From Lingula anatina (lineage: Eukaryota; Brachiopoda; Lingulata; Lingulida; Lingulidae): a DNA stretch of 64,000 nt. Positions 26,597 through 38,400 of this stretch are shown here, one piece after another; position 1 is the stretch's first letter; every line of letters begins with the position of its first letter. A program made the position numbers and the translations under genes. The stretch lies in assembly GCF_001039355.2 (NCBI RefSeq), contig NW_019773836.1:548539-612538 (forward strand), read 5' to 3'. The notes under the pieces are model-generated. The model saw only the letters and a list, made by a program, of their open reading frames with translations, had not been told where the DNA came from and searched no databases.

Positions 26597-26961
26597 TCAC
26601 CAATAACATTTGGGGCTTTGGACGGCAATTGATTCCATATATTGCCCATCTAGACGGTTATCCCGCCGAAGTTCTTGGTAACTATTCGCCAGTGCAGTAT
26701 CGTCGAAATCCATATTGACCCCATCAAAACCAGAGGAATGATATGTCGATCGCTGTGTAGACACCTGGTAAAATGGACTGCTGATGTTGTTTGAGTGTTC
26801 TGTTACATTGTTTGTAATAACAGTGGCATGTTGCTGTTCAGATGCTTGTGATTCGAGTCTCCTGGACAATGACCGAATGCGGAATACAAGGTATGCAATT
26901 ATGCAAAAAAGACACATTGCTAACACGATCAAAACGATCGATACGGTTCTCCAAGCATTGC
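26597..26961 (-). CDS. Unit E transmembrane/tail exon, frameshifted C-terminus
   Basis: Acceptor AG at 26962-26963. It encodes GNAWRTVSI, a hydrophobic helix (IVLIVLAMCLFCIIAYLVF) and a tail parallel to that of gene B, including SYQEL. After QYME the frame departs, because between TATGGAA and TTGCCGTC it has 4 nt where gene B has 15. The lost frame still encodes GDYNYIEV downstream, so the deletion removed the second YxxL and the final Tyr motif. Confidence 0.75.
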
Positions 26962-27179
26962 CTGTAATACAAAAGATATTATTTAATAGGTAGTCGCGTT
27001 GAATCTTTTCTGGCTTTTGTTAACTGAAATTTAATATATAGGTCGTTTAACCGTAAACTATGTACCCATGGAATGCCCAGTAATCTATCACATGCACGTT
27101 TAATTTATAAGGATAAAACCACAACATACATTTGTTAACCGTATAGATGTGGTGAAGAAAAGTAGCGCCGAAAAATACA

Positions 27180-27819
27180 GGGCTCCATAACTCGACAAAA
27201 TCGCAAACTGCGACCGAGCGCAGGCATGGCGATTTGTCGCTATTCTATAATTCGAAAGCACGGCAGTTTGCCGCCGAACAATAATAGCAATATCACAGTT
27301 TTGAAGCTATTATTTGAAACAAGTAAATCCTGCCTTTGCGCTAGCATAATTTTTCATTTCATAGTGTCTTTATAGTGTCTGTAATTAAACATGACGGCAA
27401 GGTTTGATTGCTTGTCATGAAAGCATTTATCAAAGCATGGAAGTTTATAAAAGATTGAGTCACCCGGTACCTCTGATAGAAAAAAAAACATTCACGTAAA
27501 GAATGCTATGCACATAGAATATCATTACATCAAAGACCAAAACAATTACTGGTGAACATTTTATAAAGTCATTTTTATGCATAAAGATTTCAAAATTTAA
27601 CATTTCACATAATATTTGATATATATTCTGAAGAAAATACTTTTCTGTAGTCAATAAGTAATAATGGTAAGTTTAAGTTTCATTTTCTACACTAAATGAA
27701 GCAGAAACAAAGCATTTAGTCACACTTTTATCTTCTTCAGTGTGCATTATTATGAGAATGAACACCACTTACCACTGTATCAGAAATTGTAACAGTCCAG
27801 TATTGCAAGCGCGTTCAGC

Positions 27820-27850
<31 letters not shown>

Positions 27851-28111
27851 TTTGTAATTGTGATATTCCTATAAATCAAAACAATCTCATGATTAGCCTG
27901 ATCATCAAATGGAATTATAGTATGTGTAATTGTGTTATCAGGTCTTCACTTTATGCGGCAATCGAACTTTAGTAGTGTTCGCGGCTGTTATTGTACTTCC
28001 GGACAAGCAAATATTGCGCTGCGTTTGCTTAGGCTTCAAGTTAGCAGGTGGGTGCAATCACCATTGCTTGCGTGTCGTCACAATTTGCGATGTTTCCGAG
28101 TTATATAGCCC
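27180..28111. mobile_element. Inverted-repeat element, 0.93 kb, GGGCT..ATAACTCG ends
   Basis: Left end GGGCTCCATAACTCGACAAA and right end complement GGGCTATATAACTCGGAAAC, followed on both sides by ATCGCAAA..TG..GAC. It contains a (TTTA)n run at 27820-27852. Part of its interior (27355-27560) is similar to 40128-40490. No transposase reading frame seen. Confidence 0.6.
27820..27852. repeat. (TTTA)n microsatellite
   Basis: About eight tandem TTTA units. Confidence 0.95.
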
Positions 28112-28672
28112 AGATCATCAAGTAGAATTTCACGATCGGTTACTGAGTCTACTGAGTAATGTATACCTCAGTTTGTGTTCAGCACTGCTCTTGGTTTAAT
28201 AAGTGCTGTTTCAGGAGACACTGCGAATGTTATAGAGAACTATCACTGACGATGACTGATCTGCATTACGTGATAGATACAATACGAGTCGTCGAGCTGT
28301 GCGTGAAATATTACGAGTGTATGGTCGAGCCGCAGGCGAGTCTATGCACGAGTAATTTTCACTAACAGTTCGGCGACGAGTGTTGTATCTGGCTTAAAAC
28401 CACGACCTCTGATTGGCTACTACACTAGTTAAAAACGGGAATATAACAGGCCGTGAAACGCTCTTGTACATGGCGTTTGTATGTCGAATACAGCACGGTC
28501 GAATCTTTTGTTCTACGCGCTAGCTTTGGTTTAAATTTGGATGTTTTGGTGGAATTTATACCTGCATCCATATGTCTATGTCAGGTAAAGCGTGACAATT
28601 GAATTAAGCCAACGAGTAATTAATGATTGTGTAGAAAAGATTTATCAACAATTTACTTCGAATTGCACCTAC

Positions 28673-28714
28673 CTAGCGCATTTGTAGATTTTGCTGTGCT
28701 GTAAGTTGAGGGAG
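28673..28714 (-). CDS. Unit E second stalk exon
   Basis: 42-bp phase 1-1 exon after TTTTTTTCAG and before GTAGGT. It encodes APSTYSTAKSTNAL, related to other stalk exons. Confidence 0.75.
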   Translation of the reverse strand, partial: LPQLTAQQNLQMR

Positions 28715-28838
28715 CTGAAAAAAACAAAGAGGCACTAATTTTTCAACGGATAACTTGCCTAGAGAAAAGTAATTGTTACCATACCTCATGGGTAGCCTTG
28801 ACTACCCCCGTGCGAAGAGAAATGATTCAAAATGTGAA

Positions 28839-29315
28839 CCCAGCAGGCATAGTTGCGTTGGATCAACGTTGAAAACAGGTTGATACGTTGAATTGCCGTT
28901 GATCTACCAAAATTCAACGTCAAATCAACGTTGATCCACCCACGTCGAAACACCGTCATAATGTGACTCAACGTTGTATTTTGGTCATTGACACAACCTT
29001 GCAGACATGGATTATATTTTAAAATATTAATTGTTAAAAACGTGATACTTTGTGTATCAATACTGTAACTAACTTTATCAAAATAATCCAAAAAAGTGTT
29101 AAAAGTAAAAGTGACAGTTGTTTTGTGTCTTTAGTGAACTAATGAATTTTCTTAACTTGTTATTCAGAAAAACATTCCAATAAACTGAATTCCTTGCAAG
29201 GTCAGCTAACACTAGGATGAATAAGTTGCTGTAAATGTGATGGAGTGAATTAATATAGTTAACAATTCTTGGTAACCTGTTATACATAGACAGGTTGAGG
29301 TGACTGTGACTTTGT

Positions 29316-29357
<42 letters not shown>

Positions 29358-29603
29358 TCTAAACCTTGGAAATTTTAACTTAAAGGCCATACTTTTATAC
29401 CCTACCCTCAGGTCATTTCAATGTCTTTTCATGCAAGAATGTTGTCTAACAACTGGGGTTGATACAATGTTGTTATGTGACGTTGATACAACGTTGTTAT
29501 CTGAGGTTGAGTCAACTTTCAAATCCAATGTTTATCCAACGTCTTATCAACGTTATGAGTGAACGTTGTTTCAATGTTAAAACAACATATTTTGCCCGCT
29601 GGG
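28839..29603. mobile_element. CAACGTTG-rich inverted-repeat element, copy 1
   Basis: Ends CCCAGCAGGCA and TGCCCGCTGGG. Both subterminal regions are packed with ATCAACGTTGA-like motifs, and the middle has an (AT)n run near 29318-29355. A second copy lies inverted at 31079-31557. No transposase, so non-autonomous. Confidence 0.82.
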
Positions 29604-31078
29604 TTTGGACTTTAGAAGAACAGTTTGTTAAAAATTTGAGTCACAGTTCAAATAACTGGTTAATTATTTCAAACCAAATCAAAACTAAACCAAAAGTGGA
29701 ATAAAACTCTGGTTCTACGTGCAGGGAATGATTCACGAGTAGGTGAAAGTGTCATTTACAGAGGAAAGGAAAGTTTGGCGTAGCCAAACGACATTTTATG
29801 GCGACAACAATCTCCAGAGCTTAATTACGCACATGTGCATTCTGCACATGCTCAATTGTGCCCTAGAGGGGTAATCTCCATTGAGGCACATGTTGCTACT
29901 TATACCATGGGGCATCACTGCCTGGCCTCATTCTGCTTGATTCATTCTGTTCACGGGCATGATACAATTAAGCTACAAGTTATCTCAAATCTTCAACTGA
30001 AATCTTCAGTTCAAAAAATTTCATTTTACCTCTATGAGAACTTTCCAGCAGTTCACTCGATCTGTTGAAGCGTACAGTGACAGATTCTGCACAACTTCAA
30101 GCAAGGATCAACAGTACAATTGCCGACTGTTACATGATTGCGGTAAGTTTTATTTTCTCTAGCGATTTAGCAGTTGCTGTTGACAAAACGTTTTCTATCC
30201 AGGAGTTTCTTGTTTGCTCCGATGGCGGTCACTGTGACTGCACAAAGAAATTAAGGGTCCTTGCGTGTAGAATCTGCAGTCACCTGATGACATAGGCGGA
30301 CGCAATGTCCCGAAATTTATTGGATATCACATGGGCACCTGCTATGCCGATTCAGTTACCTACTTTTAGTTTCCCACTTCTATCATATTCCTTGTCAGAC
30401 GTTTCACTGTTCAGGGTAGATACCTTAGCAAGGTAGAGTATGCCCAGCCTGACCTGCACATCGTTATAAACCAGCTTAATCCAAAAAATCAACGCTCCTT
30501 TTCTCATCAACTATTCGTTTTTGTTATCACTGAAGTTACCATTTATACCTACTGTTTACTTATCATTGAGTTTCACATTTAAGGCTCTGTCTTTAAGTCT
30601 TCTGAAGAAAATTTGTGGTTTTATATCAACCCCCAACCTTCACACATCTCTACTACTTGGGTTCACTTACTTAGGGCATTACAACTGATAGAGCATCTAA
30701 CATTTAATACAGGCAACAATTTGCTACATTGTTATTATTGTTAAAACGATTAGGATAGAGGGGTTATATAATAAAAGCGGCCTTGTTTGGCCAAATCACG
30801 AACAATCAATACTCCTTGTTGCCTTCTTTCTTGCTATGAATGAGACCATAAAAGTTTGTGGTACACTGAGATGGAGGAGACATAAAGATCATTTTGACAG
30901 GGAAATCCTGTACTGAATGTTTGTAACATAAAGTCGCGAAAGTAAAATATCTTGTAACCAAAAGTATGTCAAAAAGCCCAAATCGCATTTAATGGGATGT
31001 ACTCACATTGGTTTACGAGAATCCCGATTCTAAAAATGAACTTCAACATCCCATCGTTCATGTTTTATTATAATGCTT

Positions 31079-31307
31079 CCCAGCGGGCAAATTATGTTGT
31101 TTTAACGTTGAAACAACAGTTGTGTCAACCTCAGATAACAACGTTGTATCAACGTCAGAAAACAATGTTATATCAACCCCACCCAGCGGGACATTAGCAT
31201 GGATGTGTTTAGCAGTAGGACATGTTTGATGGCTAAATATATGTAGGGTATAAATGTATGGCCTTTAAGTTAGAATTTACAAGATTTATATTAATATATA
31301 TAGTTAT

Positions 31308-31371
<64 letters not shown>

Positions 31372-31557
31372 CAAAGTCACAGTCACCTCAATCTGTCAAT
31401 CTATAACAGGTTACCAAGAACTGTTAATTCCATCACATTTACAGTAACTTATTCATCCTAGTGTTAGCTGATTTTACGTTGAATTTAGATAGATCAACGG
31501 TAATTCAATGCATCAACCTGTTTTCAACGTTGATCCAACGCAACTATGCCTGCTGGG
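31079..31557. mobile_element. CAACGTTG-rich inverted-repeat element, copy 2 (inverted, shorter)
   Basis: Begins CCCAGCGGGCAAATTATGTT and ends ACTATGCCTGCTGGG, the reverse orientation of copy 1. It shares the subterminal CAACGTT arrays, the (AT)n core (about 31309-31370) and the adjoining AACAAAGTCACAGTCACCTC segment. It is shorter, with internal deletions. Confidence 0.82.
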
Positions 31558-31590
31558 AATAAAAGCTTCTACACCTCTATAATTCTCATA

Positions 31591-31701
31591 GAAGGGGAAA
31601 TTTTGAACGTTTCCTCCAGCACAGGATTCTAGGATTGATTGTTGCCATAAAGTGGGCACCTAGAATCCTGTGCTGGAGGAAAATTTCAAACATTCCCCTT
31701 C
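31591..31701. repeat. Long hairpin, 43-bp arms
   Basis: Arms 31591-31633 and 31659-31701 are inverted complements with only a few mismatches, separated by 25 bp. The inner 20+ bases, starting at TTTCCTCCAGCACAGGATTC, pair without a break. It could be a MITE remnant or a transcribed hairpin. Confidence 0.9.
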
Positions 31702-32144
31702 TGTCATAACTTAAACAAATTGTATTCAATAATCAACCTTATTTTTATCCAAATGTGATTTTGACGTCACAGCTATGACGTGGCAATTTACAACTGTGGT
31801 GTCGTAATCACATCCATAATCAAATAAATACTAAAGAGGTCCAATAGTGTTTCTTTTTTATTATTTATTTTCAAACAGCATGTCGAAATACTTCGATATT
31901 AACAAAGGTCCAAAGAACTGTACTACAGATGGAGTGACATTTACAACTGATAAGAAATCCACCAGTCAACCGGCAAAAAGGTTCCATAGCACAGTCTCAG
32001 GCACAAAAAAACGGGAAATTTTGAAGCACTGGAAAACTGAATACATTGAATACATGCAAAAAGGTTTCATAGCACAGTCTAAAACACAAAGAAAAGAAGA
32101 TTCTGAAGCACTTGAAAACTGAATAAATTGCAAATGGCACTTAC

Positions 32145-32186
32145 CTGTCGGGTTTGTAGGTTTTTCTGTGGCGATAGTGAAAGGAC
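32145..32186 (-). pseudogene. Unit E first stalk exon with lost splice acceptor
   Basis: 42-bp homologue of the stalk exon at 63490-63531. The donor (GTAAGT) is intact, but the acceptor reads TTTCGG instead of TTTCAG. The exon is phase 1-1, so skipping it would keep the frame. Confidence 0.75.
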
Positions 32187-32504
32187 CCGAAAGAAAGCAT
32201 TGAAAACGATACTTAATATCCAGTTACCTTCTAGCTTATTAAGAAGTGGAATTAAAGTCACCAGTTATGCAGCAATAAGTACAGCCTATTGCAAAGCGGA
32301 GTGGCTCTGCTATGTGCAGTGCTAAAATTAAGCACAAAGCCAGTAAGTATCGAAGTATGTTTTTCTGATCAGTTTAAAAGAAAGGTCCACAGCCCTGACA
32401 AGTGTCTCGAGTCTTACTGGCGATATATTGACATTTTCTTTTTAGCTTTTGGCATCTACCTTTCTGTCTTAAAAAACTCATTCAATCAACAAATTTGTAC
32501 ATAC

Positions 32505-32816
32505 CAGCACTTTCAGGCACAGTGGTTTTTGTCGTGATCTGACTTATAAGTGAGTCGTGTAGTAGCTGGCAAATCAATTCCACTGGATCTGCCTGGGTTG
32601 CCATCACTTCAACTGCACTTTCGACAAGAAAGGTGTCTCCCTGGAGTGTCACCGTGTTCGAGGTTGCATTTATCGGCACCTGCATCTGATCAGAAGTTTG
32701 TATTTTAAACCATTTTATCTCAGGTGCTGGTCTTCCGCCATCAGAGGAACAAGTCACCCGGTAGGTATCTGTGGCAACTTGGGGTCCTCGTGTAATTTGG
32801 GGAGGGAACGGTCGAT
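32505..32816 (-). CDS. Unit E C2-like Ig exon
   Basis: 312-bp phase 1-1 exon with PPQITRGPQVATDTYRVTCS, EIKWFK and the second Cys in ELICQLLHDSL. Both Cys and the core Trp are intact. The closest copy in the window is the partial exon at 63852-64000. Confidence 0.88.
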
Positions 32817-33354
32817 CTGTAAATGATACAAAGAAACAATGCATTGTTATGGGATTATGTCATCTTAACCTCAATATCTTATTTTAGTTGTTTTTTGGTC
32901 TTCTTATCTAATATTCAAATGCCAATGTAACACTGTTTATTAGTCTATCATATTAAGTGATTATTCCCCGACAACCTGCGGAGTTTTAAGGTTTAATGTG
33001 TCTGTCAATAGAAGATCTTGACAAATTTTCGGCAAGCGTTTTTGGTAAGTGCGACAACGTTTCTTTCTTTAAAAAATCTTGCGGAGATACAAATGCATGT
33101 TTTTGGACTAGACCGATTTTAGTTCGCACTCGAAAGAGATCACATCATAATCTGATAATTGCGTTTAAGAAAACAACTTTTAGGGTAGAAAGGGCTTATA
33201 TTCTGATCGTAAAGACCTCGAAGGTTTAAAACTTAAGATATGTATTTCATTTTTAAGAATCTGCATCAACTTTTTTTACGACCGCCTCTCCTCCCTGTTG
33301 ATTCTATCATAATGTATTCATGCTTTATCTGAAAGAAAAAACTAGAAATTTTTG

Positions 33355-35115
33355 AAAAATTTCTCTTATTTAGTCATTAGTTTAGATAAAGACTTTTCTG
33401 GGCCATCAAGCATCACAGTCGTATCGTCTGCGTATCGAGTTAATAAAATAGGGGTGTTATCAATAGTGATAATTTTTATATTTTTGTTATTCTTGAGTAT
33501 TATTGAGAGTTTTTCCGCGCATAAAATAAACAAATAGGGGGCTATTGGGTCTCCCTGCCTGCAGCCTCTTTTAATCTAAAATTACTCTGAGAGATTGCCT
33601 CCTTGATTTATTGCTGCTTGGGCACCCTTTTTAAAAGTATTTATCCATTTGGTAATGCTTGCACCAAAGTTTAAAAAAATTAGTACCCTGTTAATAAATT
33701 TTTTCACAACATAGCGTCAAAGGCCTTTTCAAAATCTAATACAATGTAGCACTAACATTCCAGGAATATGGTTATCTTCTGTGTATTGCATAATATCATA
33801 TACAGCACGGATACTTTCCTCGATGTATCTCCCTGGAATAAACCCGCACTGATCGTCTGAAATAAGTTTGCCCAGATATTTCTTGACTCTGGTTGCTATG
33901 ACCCCGGAGGTTATTTTATAGGTTACGTTTAACAAAGAGATCGGTCACCAGTTTTTCAAGTTTTGCTTGGGCTTTTAATCCTTAGGGAGACACGTGATTA
34001 CACTCTGTCGCTGTGTAATTGAAAGTTGATCAGTCGAGTAACCCCAGTTTATGGATCTAACAACAAAATAGCCAAGCTGTGGCCAGAATACGTTGAAGAA
34101 CTCGACAGTTAACCCGCCTGAGCCTGGACTCTTCTTACTTTTCTTTTTTTCCAGAATGTTGGATGCTTCGTTTAGACTAATTACACCTTCTAGTTCACTT
34201 GACTCCACATCTTTGAGCCTCAATGAATAATTGTGCGGTAGGATTGTACTTAAGTCAACATCAATCACTTCACTAGACTCTGCAAATAACTAAGGAACAG
34301 TGTGGAGTTGTATACCAGTGTGCGTGTCAGGTGTGTTGAGAGAAATACATCGGAGAGACAGGACGTTCCTTAACAGAAAGAATCACTGAACATCAAAAAT
34401 CCATCAATACGTGCTAAAAGAACAGACAGCGCATAACATCAACATAACATCAACAACCATAGAAGACAAAAATCTTGGAAAGAATACCACAAGATCTACA
34501 CCGCAAAGTCCTTGAAGCAATTAACATCCGCTTACATGGGGCCAAGTTGAATCGGAATGATGGGACTGAGCTACCCAACCTCTACCTACCACTCCTAAGG
34601 GAGGGGGCAGGTAAAGGGGGGGGGAATCTGACCAAATAGCACACCAGAGGGGGTGATAGGTTGTCATACCTGTCACAACCTCATTCCCTGATGAAGTCTG
34701 ACTGAAAGCAGATGAAATATTGGATGGTAAGATCAGACAAATATAAGTAGCTTTATACAAAAGAATCCTCATAAGTCTATTACAATAGCATAGCTAATGA
34801 AACTGTTCTACAGGAAACGGAAATGGTTTTGCCCCAGATCTCCATAAGACGGGTCTCAAGAAAGAGTTGATCATTTACGGTAAACTGTACGTCACAGTCC
34901 GAAATAGAGCAGATATTATTTAGGTTATAGACAGGAAGTGCATACTGGGTTTTTATTTTATAAATAATTTTTTTTTATATTGTCAATATATTCTAAATCA
35001 TCTAGCAGAGAATTATTAAATTTCCATAACCCTGTACCTTTCCTAAATGTGTTAAATTCAATATTTATCCCCACAATGGAGTGGTCCGATCTATAACTCG
35101 ATTCGATATATGAAT
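33355..35115 (-). mobile_element. L1/Tx1-type LINE fragment, interrupted
   Basis: On the minus strand 35115-34800 encodes the end of an endonuclease (SYRSDHSIVGINIEFN) and downstream text such as FLETRLMEIWGKTIS. Then 34290-33355 encodes reverse transcriptase motifs: KSPGSGGLTVEFF, LLNVTYKI, DDQCGFIPGRYIEES, RQGDPIAPYLF and catalytic YADDT. Frameshifts and stops show it is dead. The gap 34290-34800 is a different element. It lies in the intron between the V and C2 exons of unit E. Confidence 0.85.
34291..34800 (+). mobile_element. Penelope-like element 3' fragment (GIY-YIG endonuclease), inside the LINE
   Basis: Plus-strand frame CGVVYQCACQVC, one stop (TGA), then EKYIGETGRSLTERITEHQK, which is the GIY-YIG endonuclease signature of Penelope-like elements. 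After frameshifts the typical C-terminus follows ([16 protein letters not shown], then TELPNLYLP). The downstream GATGAAGTCTGACTGAAAGC resembles the usual 3' flank of this class. It is a 5'-truncated dead copy. Confidence 0.82.
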
Positions 35116-35153
35116 TTTTAATACTTCTTTCAAGGTAAGTGATTTTTACTTAC

Positions 35154-35528
35154 ATACTAATTTGAGTTTCTGTGCCGAAGATATTGCCATGGGATTATTG
35201 AGTATGGTGGAAACTTTACAGTAATAGCTCCCCTCATCTGCCGACGTGACTGTGCCAATTGTCACCGTGAATGATGGATCAGAGACTGTAACCATCACGT
35301 CAGTTCTAGAGGCAAAAGAGTTCTGCAGCTGGTAACTACCGTCAGATATCACTATTCCCACTATTTGGTTTGAAGCGGTCGTTCCATTTTTATAGAAATA
35401 CACGACCTGCATCGTCTCTCCGGGATCCACTGTGTAACTGCACACAAGGTTCACAGTTGGTGGGATGCCGCTGTCGGGATTCATGACCAAGCCATAAGAA
35501 GGTAAATCAGCCAGTGTTACTACTAACC
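35154..35528 (-). CDS. Unit E V-like Ig exon
   Basis: 375-bp phase 1-1 exon. It has VNLVCSYTVDPGETMQVVYF and F-strand DEGSYYCKV with both Cys. It is the most diverged of the GLxVTLA-type V exons (GLVVTLADLPSYGLVMNPDS). No signal exon was found within the 1.6 kb upstream. Confidence 0.88.
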
Positions 35529-35748
35529 CTATGTAATAAGAACAAATAATAATTATTAAGAATTATATTTAAAAATCCCTAGAAATATATGGCAAGAAAT
35601 CCCTCAATTGTTCAATTTGTACCTTGAAGTGTTCATTTTTAGTGTTGCGTTTTATAATGTAATATGATGTGATGTAATGTGATGTATCAAACCTTGTAAT
35701 TGGTTTATAGTGTAAAATGCAAGTCAAACTTTTCTTATTAAAAGAGGT

Positions 35749-36096
35749 ACAGACTTGACATTGGATATGGAATATTTCAGTATCAAGGTTATGCCTAAGT
35801 AAATTTGCGTTCTTTTTCAAGAAAAACAAAAGATCTCATAAAAAATATGTAAATGGAGAAGTCACATGTACTACCAGTGCAATGCGTAAAATGAGCTAAG
35901 CAGTGTTACATAATGACGCATTTCAGACAGATTATTGTGTCACATGGAAGTGTCTGCATAGTTTTAAAAAAGTTACGACCAGGTTGATGATCAAACATGA
36001 TTTTAAACCTTAGTTTCATTTATCAGTCAGAAAAATAGGAAAACATTGATGAAAACTGATTTGGAAAAAATATTCCATATTAAATACCAAGTCTGT
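35749..36096. mobile_element. Short Tc1/mariner-like MITE (related to 44590-46246)
   Basis: TA-flanked, with inverted ends ACAGACTTGACATTGGATAT and complement ACAGACTTGGTATTTAATAT. Subterminal similarity to the 1.66-kb element continues for about 100 bp (GGAATATTTTTTCCAAATCA, then TTTCCTATTTT and ATAAATGAAA). No coding capacity. Confidence 0.75.
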
Positions 36097-36354
36097 ATAT
36101 TTTTTTCTTGTATCGTAAATGTATAGTTTGTCATCATCTTGGTTAAAATGACGTATGAAGTCGCTTTTGTTCTTCTTCACCTTTTGAAAACCTGCCTAAC
36201 TTGAGGGGTCTATGGAGGCGATCTCCTTGTTGTTTAAACGATTTAAAAGAAAATTCAATAAATGTCACAACAAGATACTTGCAGGCCGACTATAAATCAG
36301 CATAGGCCGGATTAATACACGTCACAATAATTCTTGATTTTTGATAGGCTATTC

Positions 36355-36600
36355 ACATCTCCATAAAGCCAAGAGAACATACCAATAGTAATCCATCTGA
36401 GTACATTCTTATTACACCTTTTTTTTTCAATTATATTGTATATGGGGGATTACAAATCGACTTTTGTCTTACAGAAGTTTATATTGTCTGTCAGCCTTCA
36501 GTTTACTTTGACAAAATGTTTCAATTGATATTAAGCTTTAAATTAAAAATGCAGCCATTAGTTGGCGGAATAATAAGTAATATTGCTTGATAGCACCTAG
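36355..36600. repeat. Duplicated 3' flank segment downstream of the unit D stalk
   Basis: Counterpart of 25730-25985. Because it normally follows a tail exon, its position here marks where unit D would have ended. No transmembrane exon is visible between it and 37164. Confidence 0.65.
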
Positions 36601-37163
36601 CCCAGAATATGTTTCATGCTATCATAAAAAAGTTGAGGGTTTTCAAAACCCGATTGATCAGTTATTTTACTTATACCTAAGTTTTATTTATCCACACCTA
36701 CTGAAGCTGTCAGGGGGTGATTAACTATTGCTTAGCAGTTTCAGTTGGCGTGCCAGACATCTTAACCGCTTAAGCTGTTTAAGCTGCAATTTAGCGAGAA
36801 TCCTGTCAGAGATGGGTCGGTCCTGCTATTTTCTAGGTATGGGAATGGGATCTAAATGACTAGGTAGCTATGTTTTCCTGTACATTAAAAAAGTAATAAC
36901 CGACTTCAGGTACTTATATTTGATGGGTTCTAGATTGAATTAGACGTTGGATTTTTTTAAAACGCGTGCAGTATATCTTGAAATTATCCTCCCTGAGTAG
37001 ATACACATATAACACGTGTATGAGTATGCAAGTCATGTAAATAGGTTAAACTGGATAACACATGAGAAATGAATGGGTGACTTTACACGCTCATTCATTT
37101 TTATGTGGACAAAGGTTTAAAATGAAATAAAAGAAAAATAAATGCATCATAAATTGCACCTAC

Positions 37164-37205
37164 CTGCAACATTAGTAGATTTCGTAGTAGTGGTAGTTGA
37201 AGGAG
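37164..37205 (-). CDS. Unit D stalk exon
   Basis: 42-bp phase 1-1 exon encoding APSTTTTKSTNVA-type stalk, nearly the same as gene B. The following intron is similar to the gene B intron (36860-37160 against 52240-52535). Confidence 0.82.
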
Positions 37206-37452
37206 CTAAAAAAGCGAATTCAATCACTTCTTAAGATAAGTAATAATAAAAGTACCTCATGCACATCCACTAGACCAGCAGAATGATTCAGCACTTACGA
37301 GTCTGGTGTTGAAGTATGTTTTACTTTTTAATTGACAAACAAAGATATAAGCTCTTTGTAATAGAGCTTAGGCTTTTCCAGCACCTAATTATTTGTCTTC
37401 AGGTGAAATGTAATTGACAAACTACCAATCTGAGTAAAATACACAAACATAC

Positions 37453-37764
37453 CTGCACTCTCAGGCACTGTAATACTTGTCTTGGTTTGACTTGTCAGTG
37501 AATCGTATAATAGTTGACAAATTACTTCAACTGGATCTGCCTGGGTTGCCATTACTTCTACTTCACTTTCGACAAGAAATGTGTCTCCCTGGGGTCTCAC
37601 CGTGTTCGCAGTTGCATTTATGGCCACCTCCATCTGATCAGAACTCTGCATTTTAAACCATTTTATCTCAGGTGCTGGTCTGCCGCCATCAGAGGAACAA
37701 GATACCCGGTAAATTTCTGTGGCAACTTGAGGTCCTCGTGTAATCTGGGGTGGATTTGGCCAAT
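37453..37764 (-). CDS. Unit D C2-like Ig exon
   Basis: 312-bp phase 1-1 exon, intact Cys pair (RVSCSSDGGR, EVICQLLYDSL) and EIKWFK. The first codons read WPNPPQ where others have RPNPPQ. Confidence 0.88.
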
Positions 37765-38400
37765 CTACGGGGTTGTAATATTTAAGTTGCATATGAAATC
37801 AAATCTTTGCCACCTAGCCCGACCCAATGCCATCATATGGATTAAACAAAATCCTAGATATAAGTTAAACAAAGGTTTTCGTCGAATACATTCAGAATAC
37901 GATATTTAAGCGAAAATGTTCTGCTTTATGCCTGTGCTATGTATAACCCTTGGTCGTTTCCATCAATAATTATATGAATAATAATGTAATCGTACATGCA
38001 ATAGTAATGCAACAGACATTTCTGTGTTATTTGATGGAATTTTACCAACCGGAGGGGCCGATACATAGACTTAATTTACGACCAGATTTTTAGAAGTTTT
38101 AAAGCTTTTCTTTGCCTGACCAAAAGATTAATTTAGTTTATCTTTAGGCATGTCGACACTCTTTGAATCGTACAAGACGCTAGTAAGTTGTTTATATGAG
38201 TTACAGGGAATCTACGCCCTCTTCATAAATGTATGTTTAGAGTACAACAGATGATGCGCTTGAAACATTCTAGATTTGGCATGAGCTTTTAGATGACCCA
38301 TTTGTTCAGACAATTTACAGCTATATATGGCTACTGTTGAACTTTTTCAGTAATATATGGACAAAAATCGAACATGCTAATACTTATGTGATTCACTTAC

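Noticed and set aside
31847-32122. 91-codon frame as a small Lys/Ser-rich gene
   Set aside because: The same DNA is duplicated near 63350-63480 with the frame broken, and it lies in a receptor intron; no family features.
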